Shown here: in pieces, positions 47,831 to 58,204 of the stretch
Layout of the letters: the number at the start of each line of letters is the position of its first letter
How positions within the stretch are numbered: the first letter of the stretch is position 1
Origin: Chamaelirium japonicum
Lineage: Eukaryota > Streptophyta > Magnoliopsida > Liliales > Melanthiaceae
Direction: 5' to 3'
NCBI GenBank assembly: GCA_947650365.1
Contig: OX393557.1
Location: forward strand, 54,784,972-54,848,971
DNA: 64,000 bases
Program-made: the position numbers and the translations under genes
The notes under the pieces: generated by a model
What the model was told of the DNA's origin: nothing
Database searches by the model: none
Seen by the model: only the letters and a program-made list of their open reading frames with translations

Positions 47831-48163
47831 TATGTTTTTTTTTTTAATAAATTTACCTAAATAATGTTAATTAATTCCTGTGATTCAATACCACAATATA
47901 TTACCACAATTTATCAAATATTACCACAATTTATAAAATATTACCGCAAATTTTAAAATTTTACCTAAATTGATAAAAAATTACAGCAAATTATCAAATA
48001 TTACCACAGTTCCCGGCCGACAATTATAGACAAGAACAAAAAATAACCATATATTACAAAATAATATTTACACAATCCAGAACTGAGAGATGATACATGT
48101 CCTATCTCAACCACCCCCGCCCGCCACCAACGCCGGTGCTCTCATCGATCCCCTGACGCCGCC
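47831..48163 (-). other. Putative 3' UTR of the TNPA-type gene, AT-rich
   Basis: AT-rich DNA with a repeated 'tattaccacaattta' phrase (47890-48005). 48101-48161 and 48162-48222 are a 61-base tandem duplication (CCTATCTCAACCA, CGCCCGCCACCAACGC, TGCTCTCATCGATCC). The right-hand copy of the duplication forms the predicted last exon. Confidence 0.5.
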
Positions 48164-48278
48164 CTATCTCAACCATGCCCGCCCACCACCAACGCTGGTG
48201 CTCTCATCGATCCCCTGACGCCGCCCTGCTCCTGCAATTAACATGTATTTGTTAAAAAAATGGTTTATATCTATAACT

Positions 48279-51200
48279 GAGTCTAAGCGTTAAAAAATGA
48301 TAAGTTAGCGTGTTTCGGTTTTGAAATAGGTTTGGATTCGATCCGATCGTAGAATTATCGGCATCCGATAATTCGAACTTGGAATTATTCCGTATTTCGG
48401 ACTTGCGAGCGGGTTCTAATTGGATATTTGACCAATTTACGCTCCGATTCACCGATTTAGAGTCTAAGTGTTGAAAAATCATAACTTAGCGTGTTTCGGA
48501 TATGAAATAGCTAGGTTTGGATTCGATCGGATCGTCATCGGATCGGCATTCGATAATTCGAACTTGGAATTATTCCGTATTTCGGACTTGCAAGCGGGTT
48601 CTAATTGGATATTTGACCAATTTACGCTCCGATTCACCGATTTAGAGTCTAAGTGTTGGAAAATCATAAGTTAGCGTGTTTCGGATATGAAATAGGTTTG
48701 GATTCGATCCGATCGTCATCGGATCGGCATCCGATAATTCGAAGTTGGATTTATTCCGTATTTCGGACTTGCGAGCGGGTTCTAATTGGATATTTGACCA
48801 ATTTACGCTCCGATTCACCGATTTAGAGTCTAAGTGTTGGAAAATCATAAGTTAGTGTGTTTCGGATATGAAATAGGTTTGGATTCGATCCGATCATCAT
48901 CGGATCGGCATCCGATAATTCGAACTTGGAATTATTCCGTATTTCGGACTTGCGAGCGGGTTCTAATTGGATATTTGACCAATTTACGTTACGATTCACC
49001 GATTTAGAGTCTAAGTGTTGGAAAACCATAAGTTAGCGTGTTTCGGATATGAAATAGGTTTGGATTCGATCGGATCATCATCGGATCAGCATCCGATAAT
49101 TCGAACTTGGAATTATTCCGTATTTTGGACTTGCGAGCGGGTTCTAATTTGATATTTGACCAATTTACGCTCCGATTCACCGATTTAGAATCTAAGTGTT
49201 GGAAAATCATAAGTTAGCGTGTTTCGGATATGAAATAGGTTTGGATTCGATCGGATCATCATCGGATCGGCATCCGATAATTCGAACTTGGAATTATTCT
49301 GTATTTCGGACTTGCGAGCGGGTTCTAATTTGATATTTGACCGATTTACGCTCCGATTCACCGATTTAGAGTCTAAGTGTTGGAAAATCATAAGTTAGCG
49401 TGTTTCGGATATGAAATAGGTTTGGATTCGATCCGATCGTCATCGGATCGGCATCCGATAATTCGAACTTGGAATTATTCCGTATTCCGGACTTGCGAGC
49501 GGGTTCTAATTTGATATTTGACCAATTTACGCTCCGATTCATCGATTTAGAGTCTAAGTGTTGGAAAATCATAAGTTAGCGTGTTTCGGATATGAAATAG
49601 GTTTGGATTCGATCCGATCGTCATCGGATCGGCATCCGGTAATTCGAAGTTGGAATTATTCCGTATTTCGGACTTGCGAGCGGGTTCTAATTGGATATTT
49701 GACCAATTTACGTTCCGATTCACCGATTTAGAGTCTAAGTGTTGCAAAATCATAAGTTAGCGTGTTTCGGATATGAAATAGGTTTGGATTCGATCGGATC
49801 ATCATCGGATCGGCATCCGATAATTCGAACTTGGAATTATTCCGTATTTCGGACTTGCGAGCGGGTTCTAATTGGATATTTGACCAATTTACGCTCCGAT
49901 TCACCGATTTAGAGTCTAAGTGTTGGAAAATCATAAGTTAGCGTGTTTCGGATATGAAATAGGTTTGGATTCGATCGGATCATCATCGGATCGGCATCCG
50001 ATAATTCGAACTTGGAATTATTCCGTATTTCGGACTTGCGAGCGGGTTCTAATTTGATATTTGACCAATTTACGCTCCGATTCACCGATTTAGAGTCTAA
50101 GTGTTGGAAAATCATAAGTTAGCGTGTTTCGGATATGAAATAGGTTTGGATTCGATCCGATCATCATCGGATCGGCATCCGATAATTCGAAGTTGGAATT
50201 TTTCCGTATTTCGGACTTGCGAGCGGGTTCTAATTGGATATTTGACCAATTTACGCTCCGATTCACCGATTTAGAGTCTAAGTGTTGGAAAATCATAAGT
50301 TAGCGTGTTTCGGATATGAAATAGGTTTGGATTCGATCCGATCGTCATCGGATCGGCATCCGATAATTCGAACTTGGAATTATTCCGTATTTCGGACTTG
50401 CGAGCGGGTTCTAATTGGATATTTGACCAATTTACGTTTCGATTCACCGATTTAGAGTCTAAGTGTTGGAAAATCATAAGTTAGCGTGTTTCGGATATGA
50501 AATAGGTTTGGATTCGATCGGATCATCATCGGATCGGCATCCGATAATTTGAACTTGGAATTATTCCGTATTTCGGACTTGCGAGCGGGTTCTAATTTGA
50601 TATTTGACCAATTTACGCTCCGATTCACCGATTTAGAGTCTAAGTGTTGGAAAATCATAAGTTAGCGTGTTTCGGATATGAAATAGGTTTGGATTCGATC
50701 GGATCATCATCGGATCGGCATCCGATAATTCGAACTTGGAATTATTCCGTATTTCGGACTTGTGAGCGGGTTCTAATTTGATATTTGACCAATTTACGCT
50801 CCGATTCACCGATTTAGAGTCTAAGTGTTGGAAAATCATAAGTTAGCGTGTTTCGGATATGAAATATGTTTGGATTCGATCCGATCGTCATTGGATCGGC
50901 ATCCGATAATTCGAACTTGGAATTATTCCGTATTTCGGACTTGTGAGCGGGTTCTAATTGGATATTTGACCAATTTACGCTCTGATTCACCGATTTAGAG
51001 TCTAAGTGTTGGAAAATCATAAGTTAGCGTGTTTCGGATATGAAATAGGTTTGGATTCGATCGGATCATCATGGGATCGGCATCCGATAATTCTAACTTG
51101 GAATTATTCCGTATTTCGGACTTGCGAGCGGGTTCTAATTTGATATTTGACCAATTTACGCTCCAATTCACCGATTTAGAGTCTAAGTGTTGGAAAATCA

Positions 51201-54200
51201 TAAGTTAGCGTGTTTCGGATATAAAATAGGTTTGGATTCGATCCGATCGTCATCGGATCGGCATCCGGTAATTTGAAGTTGGAATTATTCCGTATTTCGG
51301 ACTTGCGAGCGGGTTCTAATTGGATATTTGACCAATTTACGCTCCGATTCACCGATTTAGAGTCTAAGTGTTGGAAAATCATAAGTTATCGTGCTTCGGA
51401 TATGAAATAGGTTTGGATTCGATTGGATCATCATCGGATCGGCATCCGATAATTCGAACTTGGAATTATTCCTTATTTCGGACTTGCGAGCGGGTTCTAA
51501 TTGGATATTTGACCAATTTACGCTCCGATTCACCGATTTAGAGTCTAAGTGTTGGAAAATCATAACTTAGCGTGTTTCGGATATGAAATAGGTTTGGATT
51601 CGATCCGATCGTCATCGGATCCGCATCCGATATTTCAAAGTTGGAATTATTTCGTATTTCGGACTTGCGAGCGGGTTCTAATTGGATATTTGACCAATTT
51701 ACGATTCGATTCACCGATTTAGAGTCTAAGTGTTGGAAAATGATAAGTTAGCGTGTTTCGGATATGAAATAGCTAGGTTTGGATTCGATCGGATCGTCAT
51801 CGGATCGGCATCCGATAATTCGAACTTGGAATTATTTCGTATTTCGGACTTGCGAGCGGGTTCTAATTGGATATTTGACCAATTTACGCTCCGATTCACC
51901 GATTTAGAGTCTAAGTGTTGGAAAATCATAACTTAGCGTGTTTCGGATATGAAATAGGTTTGGATTCGATCCGATCGTCATCGGATCGGCATCCGATAAT
52001 TCGAAGTTGGAATTATTCCGTACTTCGGACTTGCGAGCGGGTTCTAATTGGATATTTGACCAATTTACGCTCCGATTCACCGATTTAGAGTCTAAGTGTT
52101 GGAAAATCATAAGTTAGCGTGTTTCGGATATGAAATAGGTTTGGATTCGATCCGATCGTCATCGGATCGGCATCCGATAATTCAAACTTGGAATTATTTC
52201 ATATTTCGGACTTGCGAGCGGGTTCTAATTGGATATTTGACCAATTTACGCTCCGCTTCACCGATTTAGAGTCTAAGTGTTGGAAAATCATAACTTAGCG
52301 TGTTTCGGATATGAAATAGGTATGGATTCGATCGGTTCGTCATCGGATCGGCATCCGATAATTCGAACTTGGAATTATTCCGTATTTCGGACTTGCGAGC
52401 GGGTTCTAATTGGATATTTGACCAATTTACGCTCCGCTTCACCAATTTAGAGTCTAAGTGTTGGAAAATCATAAGTTAGCGTGTTTCGGATATGAAATAG
52501 GTTTGGATTCGATCCGATCGTCATCGGATCGGCATCCGATAATTCGAACTTGGAATTATTTCGTATTTCGGACTTGCGAGCGGGTTCTAATTGGATATTT
52601 GACCAATTTACGCTCCGCTTCACCGATTTAGAGTCTAAGTGTTGGAAAATCATAACTTAGCGTGTTTCGGATATGAAATAGGTTTGGATTCGATCGGATC
52701 GTCATCGGATCGGCATCCGATAATTCGAACTTAGAATTATTCCGTATTTCGGACTTGCGAGCAGGTTCTAATTGGATATTTGACCAATTTACGCTCCGCT
52801 TCACCAATTTAGAGTCTAAGTGTTGGAAAATCATAACTTAGCGTGTTTCGGATATGAAATAGGTTTGGATTCGATCCGATCGTCATCGGATCAGCATCCG
52901 ATAATTTGAACTTGGAATTATTCCGTATTTCGGACTTGCGAGCGGGTTCTAATTGGATATTTGACCAATTTACGCTCCGCTTCACCAATTTAGAGTCTAA
53001 GTGTTGGAAAATCATAACTTAGCGTGTTTCGGATATGAAATAGGTTTGGATCGATCGGATCGTCATCGGATCGGCATCCGATAATTCGAACTTGGAATTA
53101 TTCCGTATTTCGGACTTGCGAGTGAGTTCTAATTGGATATTTGACCAATTTACGCTTCGATTCACCGATTTAGAGTCTAAGTGTTGGAAAATCATAAGTT
53201 AGCGTGTTTCGGATATGAAATAGGTTTGGATTCGAGCCGATCGTCATCGGATCGGCATCCAATAATTCAAACTTGGAATTATTCCATATTTCGGACTTGC
53301 GAGCGGGTTCTAATTGGATATTTGACCAATTTACGCTCCGATTCACCGATTTAGAGTCTAAGTGTTGGAAAATCATAACTTAGCGTGTTTCGGATATGAA
53401 ATAGGTTTGGATTCGATCGGATCGTCAACGGATCGACATCCGATAATTCCAACTTGGAATTATTTCGTATTTCGGACTTGTGAGCGGTTTCTAATTGGAT
53501 ATTTGACCAATTTACGCTCCGATTCACCGATTTAGAGTCTAAGTGTTGGAAAATCATAAGTTTGCGTGTTTCGGATATGAAATAGGTTTGGATTCGATCG
53601 GATCGTCATCGGATCGGCATTCGATAATTCGAAGTTGGAATTATTCCGTATTTCGGACTTGCGAGCGGGTTCTAATTGGATATTTGACTAATTTACGATT
53701 CGATTCACCGATTTAGAGTCTAAGTGTTGGAAAATCATAAGTTAGCGTGTTTCGGATATGAAATAGCTAGGTTTGGATTCGATCCGATCGTCATCGGATC
53801 GGCATCCGATAATTCGAACTTGAAATTATTCCGTATTTTGGACTTGCGAGCAAATTCTAATTGGATATTTGACCAATTTACGCTCCGATTCACCGATTTA
53901 GAGTCTAAGTGTTGGAAAATCATAAGTTAGCGTGTTTCGGATATGAAATAGGTTTGGATCGATCGGATCATCATCGGATCGGCATCCGATAATTCGAACT
54001 TGGATTTATTCCGTATTTCGGACTTGCGAGCGAGTTCTAATTGGATATTTGACCAATTTACGCTCCGATTCACCGATTTAGAGTCTAAGTGTTGGAAAAT
54101 CATAAGTTAGCGTGTTTCGGATATGAAATAGGTTTGGATTTGATCCGATCGTCATCGGATCGGCATCCGATAATTCAAACTTAGAATTATTCCGTATTTC

Positions 54201-54649
54201 GGACTTGCGAGCGGGTTCTAATTCGATATTTGACCAATTTACGCTCCGCTTCACCGATTTAGAGTCTAAGTGTTGGAAAATCATAACTTACCGTGTTTCG
54301 GATATGAAATAGGTTTGGATTCGATCCGATCGTCATCGGATCGGCATCCGATAATTCGAACTTGGAATTATTCCGTATTTCGGACTTGCAAGCGAGTTCT
54401 AATTGGATATTTGAAGAATTTACGCTCCGATTCACCGATTTAGAATCTAAGTGTTGGAAAATCATAACTTAGCGTGTTTCGGATATGAAATAGGTTTGGA
54501 TTCGATCCGATCCGTATCGGATCAGCATCCGATAATTCGAACTTGGAATTATTCCGTATTTCGGACTTGCGAGCGGGTTCTAATTGGATATTTGAAGAAT
54601 TTACGCTTCGATTCACCGATTTAGAATCTAAGTGTTGGAAAATCATAAG
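48279..54649. repeat. 181-bp satellite array A, ~35 tandem units
   Basis: Units start at GAGTCTAAGTGTTGG and repeat every 181 bases (48279, 48460, 48641 and so on to ~54624). Three units carry a GCTA insertion (near 48510, 51772 and 53766, ~185 bp) and two share a small deletion in the GGATTCGATC phrase (near 53050 and 53957). Each unit has CpG-rich palindromic phrases (TCGATCCGATCG, CATCGGATCGGCATCCGAT). Left-half units often read ATCATCATCGG. Right-half units often read CGCTTCACC, so local homogenisation is visible. A phrase reading ACGTT in place of ACGCT recurs every four units (near 48985, 49710 and 50434; 724-base spacing). A 62-68-codon open frame in each unit on the minus strand is a property of the consensus, not evidence of a protein. 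Confidence 0.97.
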
Positions 54650-54722
54650 TGTGATAATATGATCTAAACTCAAATTAGTATGATTCATATTTTTTACTAA
54701 TATTATAAAGATTAGTAAGTAC
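54650..54722. other. Spacer between array A and the TNPA-type exon 6
   Basis: AT-rich intron start containing the predicted donor; no repeat units. Confidence 0.5.
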
Positions 54723-56424
54723 CTGATCATGAGCCACCGCTAGACCGGCTTATGAAGTCATTAAGCCGACGCTCTAGTTCCCTGCGAGCTTCTCTTTCCT
54801 CATCGAGGGCCTTTTTCTCCGCCTCAACCCTCTGCTCGAGGGCCTGCCTCTGCTATCGCTCTGCCTTAATCCTCTGCTCGAGGGCCTGCCTCTGCTCTCG
54901 CTCCGCGTCTAGCACAGACTGCAGCTGAGTGATAGCACCGGTCTGGGTGTCCCATGCCCTCGAGCGCATACCCTCTCGTCCAAAGTAGGAGGAGGGCGTG
55001 ACTCCAAGGCTCGTACAGAGGACACGGCCGTGCGTGGCAGGTCTCAGCACAGTATCCATCGCTGAGTCGACAGATACTGAGCTGGTGGAGGAGCCGGCCT
55101 CGCCCGACGGGGTCACCAGAAGTCGCATCCTCTCATATATAAAAACAACCAATGATATTCAATGATATTTTATGGCATATGTATAAGAATATATTAACTG
55201 TAATTTAATTACTTACCACTTGCGAGGCAACCCTGTCGTCCAGAAATGCCCCATCGATACGCCGCCTCCTAGAGGCCTCAAAAAGGTCAATCCTATTAGG
55301 CTCGTGGCCCAAGGACTGTGTCTGTTGGACATATAAAATAAATAGATGAGTTAATATAACATGTATAGAGTTTTAAATAATAACAATGTTTGTATCATTT
55401 ACCAGCTGCTGGGCAAGCTGGGGCATGGAGGTCCTCCCCTTCACTGGAGCAGGTGTCGTCGATGCACTTCTATTCTGCTTGCCTATAGCAGATTTATTCT
55501 GTGCAATCGATTAAATTTTGAAACATCAATACAAATTTTTAGTATAACATTAAAACAAGTACGAATCAACAAAATTATAATTATACCTGAAAGCTAGGGG
55601 TGGCCCAGTGAGCGACCAAAAACTGTAGAATATGTAGCGGTGGCGCGTCTCTCGTCCCGGCCGCAGCCTGTACCTCCTCAGCCGGCTGGCCGACCAAGTA
55701 ACCGTAGAGCTTGTAGAACTCGTGACGGTAATCCCTGTACCGCTCACCCATCGTCTTCCACAAGTCCTCCCGATGGGTGTCGGTTTCCATGTTCTCCCAT
55801 TTAAATTTCTCCTGTAAAATCAATTTAGAAACAAGTCATTTTATCAAATCAAATTATCAAGAAGTACGATATTATTCTAAAATGCTTTAATGAAACTAAC
55901 GTACCAAAAACTGCTGATACATCCTCTCCTTATAGGATGCATTAATGTTCTTCCACCCCCTTAACCCCACAATCGGGGCATTCCTCTCCTCCCGTACTAT
56001 CATGCCGACCCACGTGGCGGCGTCAGAAGCGTGCTCGCCCACAAAGGTCCCGCCGCTCCACTGTAGGGACAGCGGCTCACGTAAGGCCGACAAGCGCCGG
56101 GCCGTCGTCACGCCCCGGTCGCCTACGTGCCTGGTCGACCCTGCAAATAAAATATACATCAGTACTGAAGAAGTATTTACAACATGTATAAAACTTTAGA
56201 TCTAAACATTACCTGTGGGCGTAGACGCTGTAGCCGAGTGCTGAGCACTGCTCGAAGCTCCGGAGGCTGCGACCACAGCAGGAGCTGGTGTGGAGAGAGG
56301 AACAGCACTACCAGATCCGGACGGCTCAGCCTCGGACCCTGGGGTGGCAGCCGGAGCGCTCCGAGCTACCCCACCCCTGCCTCTGCCTCTACGAACATAT
56401 GACCGTGATGCCATCTGAAACAAT

Positions 56425-56566
56425 TTAATTTACATATGAAACAGTAAGATTTACATATGAAACAATATGAAACAGTTTGATTTACATATGAAACAGTATG
56501 ATTTACATATGAAACAATATGAAACAATATGAACCCGCTCGCAATATGAAACAATATGAAACAGTT
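56425..56566. repeat. ~21-bp minisatellite, left flank of array B
   Basis: Units of the form TTTACATATGAAACAGTATGA recur about six times. A stray 13-base piece of the 181-bp unit (GAACCCGCTCGCA, 56531-56543) is embedded near the end. Confidence 0.8.
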
Positions 56567-58060
56567 AGACTCTAAATCGGTTAATCAGATCGTAAATTGG
56601 TCAAATATCCAATTAGAACCCGCTCGCAAGTCCGAAATACAGAATATAATTCCAAGTTCGAATTATCGGATGCCGATCCGATGACGATCGGATCGAATCC
56701 AAACCTATTTCATATCCGAAACACGCTAAGTTATGATTATCCAACACTTAGACTCTAAATCGGTGAACCGGAGCGTAAATTGGTCAAATATCCAATTAGA
56801 ACCCGCTCGCAAGTCCGAAATACAGAATAATTCCAACTTCGAATTATCGGATGCCGATCCGATGACGATCGGATCGAATCCAAACCTATTTCATATCCGA
56901 AACACGCTAAGTTATGATTTTCCAACACTTAGACTCTAAATCGGTGAATCGGAGCGTAAATTGGTCAAATATCCAATTAGAATTTGCTCGCAAGTCCAAA
57001 ATACGGAATAATTCCAAGTTCGAATTATCGGATGCCGATCCGATGACGATCGGATCGAATCCAAACCTAGCTATTTCATATCCGAAATACGCTAACTTAT
57101 GATTTTCCAACACTTAGATTCTAAATCGGTGAATCGAATCGTAAATTGGTCAAATATCCAATTAGAACCCGCTCGCAAGTCCGAAATACGGAATAATTCC
57201 AACTTCGAATTATCGGATGCGGATCCGATGACGATCGGATCGAATCCAAACCTATTTTATATCCGAAACACGCTAAGTTATGATTTTCCAACACTTAGAC
57301 TCTAAATCGGTGAATCGGAGCGTAAATTGGTCAAATATCCAATTAGAACCCGCTCGCAAGTCCGAAATACGGAATAATTCTAAGTTCGAATTATCGGATG
57401 CCGATCCGATGACGATCCGATCGAATCCAAACCTAGCTATTTCATATCCGAAACACGCTAACTTATGATTTTCCAACACTTAGACTCTAAATCGGTGAAT
57501 CGAATCGTAAATTGGTCAAATATCCAATTAGAACCCGCTCGCAAGTCCGAAATACGGAATAATTCCAACTTTGAATTATCGGATGCGGATCCGATGACGA
57601 TCGGATCGAATCCAAACCTATTTCATATCCGAAACACGCTAACTTATGATTTTCCAACACTTAGACTCTAAATCGGTGAATCGGAGCGTAAATTGGTCAA
57701 ATATCCAATTAGAACCCGCTCGCAAGTCCGAAATACGGAATAATTCCAAGTTCGAATTATCGGATGCCGATCCGATGACGATCCGATCGAATCCAAACCT
57801 ATTTCATATCCGAAACACGCTAAGTTATGATTTTCCAACACTTAGACTCTAAATCGGTGAATCGGAGCGTAAATTTGTCAAATATCCAATTAGAACCCGC
57901 TCGCAAGTCCGAAATACGGAATAATTCTAAGTTCGAATTATCGGATGCCGATCCGATGACGATCGGATCGAATCCAAACCTATTTCATATCCGAAACACG
58001 CTAACTTATGATTTTCCAACTCTTAGACTCTAAATCGGTGAATCGATCGGATCGTAAATC
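56567..58060. repeat. 181-bp satellite array B, 8 units, opposite orientation to array A
   Basis: Units begin at GACTCTAAATCGGTGAATC (56568, 56751, 56931, 57116, 57299, 57482, 57664, 57845, then a partial at 58026) and are the reverse complement of array A units. Two units (near 57068 and 57434) carry the same GCTA insertion as three array A units, so the arrays share subfamilies. The array lies between the TNPD stop codon and the TNPA-type ATG. Confidence 0.97.
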
Positions 58061-58204
58061 GGTGAAACGGTATGATTTACATATGAATCGGTGAAACAGT
58101 ATGATTTACATATGAAATAATATTATATACATATGAAACAATATGATTTAATTATATATGAAACAATTTGATTTAAATATGAAACAATTTGATTTACATA
58201 CGGT
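58061..58204. repeat. ~21-bp minisatellite, right flank of array B
   Basis: The same TTTACATATGAAACA-type units as at 56425-56566, with AT-rich variants. The junction has hybrid units (AATCGGTGAAACAGTATGA), mixing the 181-bp and 21-bp repeats. Confidence 0.75.

Larger units (their letters stand above)
48232..54722 (-). other. Predicted 6.5-kb last intron of the TNPA-type gene, filled by satellite
   Basis: On the minus strand the donor GTACTTACTAAT begins at 54722 and the acceptor TTAATTGCAG ends at 48232. Joining these keeps one open frame through a Gly/Arg/Ser-rich tail to TAG at 48164, apart from the TGA just before the donor. Almost the whole intron is the 181-bp array. This is an inference from splice signals and phase. 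Confidence 0.5.
48164..56414 (-). pseudogene. TNPA-type CACTA protein (Transposase_24 family), 7 predicted exons, two stops
   Basis: Exons on the minus strand: 56414-56213, 56140-55905, 55811-55587, 55498-55403, 55321-55217, 55131-54723 and 48231-48164. Most junctions have good donor/acceptor bases (GTAATG, GTACGT, GTATAA, GTAAAT, GTAAGT, GTACTT; TTTGCAG, TTTACAG, GCACAG, CAACAG, ATGAG, TTGCAG). The phases join to 447 codons. The N-terminus is Arg/Gly-rich, then Ser/Pro/Ala-rich. The middle has the WKNINASYKERMYQQF and WKTMGERYRDYRHEFYKLYG type motifs of Transposase_24. The C-terminus is a Glu/Arg coiled coil followed by a Gly/Arg tail. Such proteins bind subterminal repeats. Lesions are TAG 54853-54855 and TGA 54727-54729. 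If the last exon is wrong, the TGA may be the natural stop. The ATG directly follows the acceptor TTGTTTCAG, so there is probably a 5' intron. Confidence 0.75.

Noticed and set aside
48279-54649. Array A as a bona fide centromere
   Set aside because: Unit size fits, but the array is only ~6.4 kb and lies inside a transposon intron. Centromere identity needs CENH3 data.
48252-58033. About 40 open frames of 62-68 codons spaced 181 bp apart, looking like a tandem gene family
   Set aside because: They are the same satellite unit read in one frame. The period is not a multiple of three, each frame overlaps the next unit by 26 bases, and there is no ribosome-entry or domain evidence. A substitution-pattern test could reopen the question.
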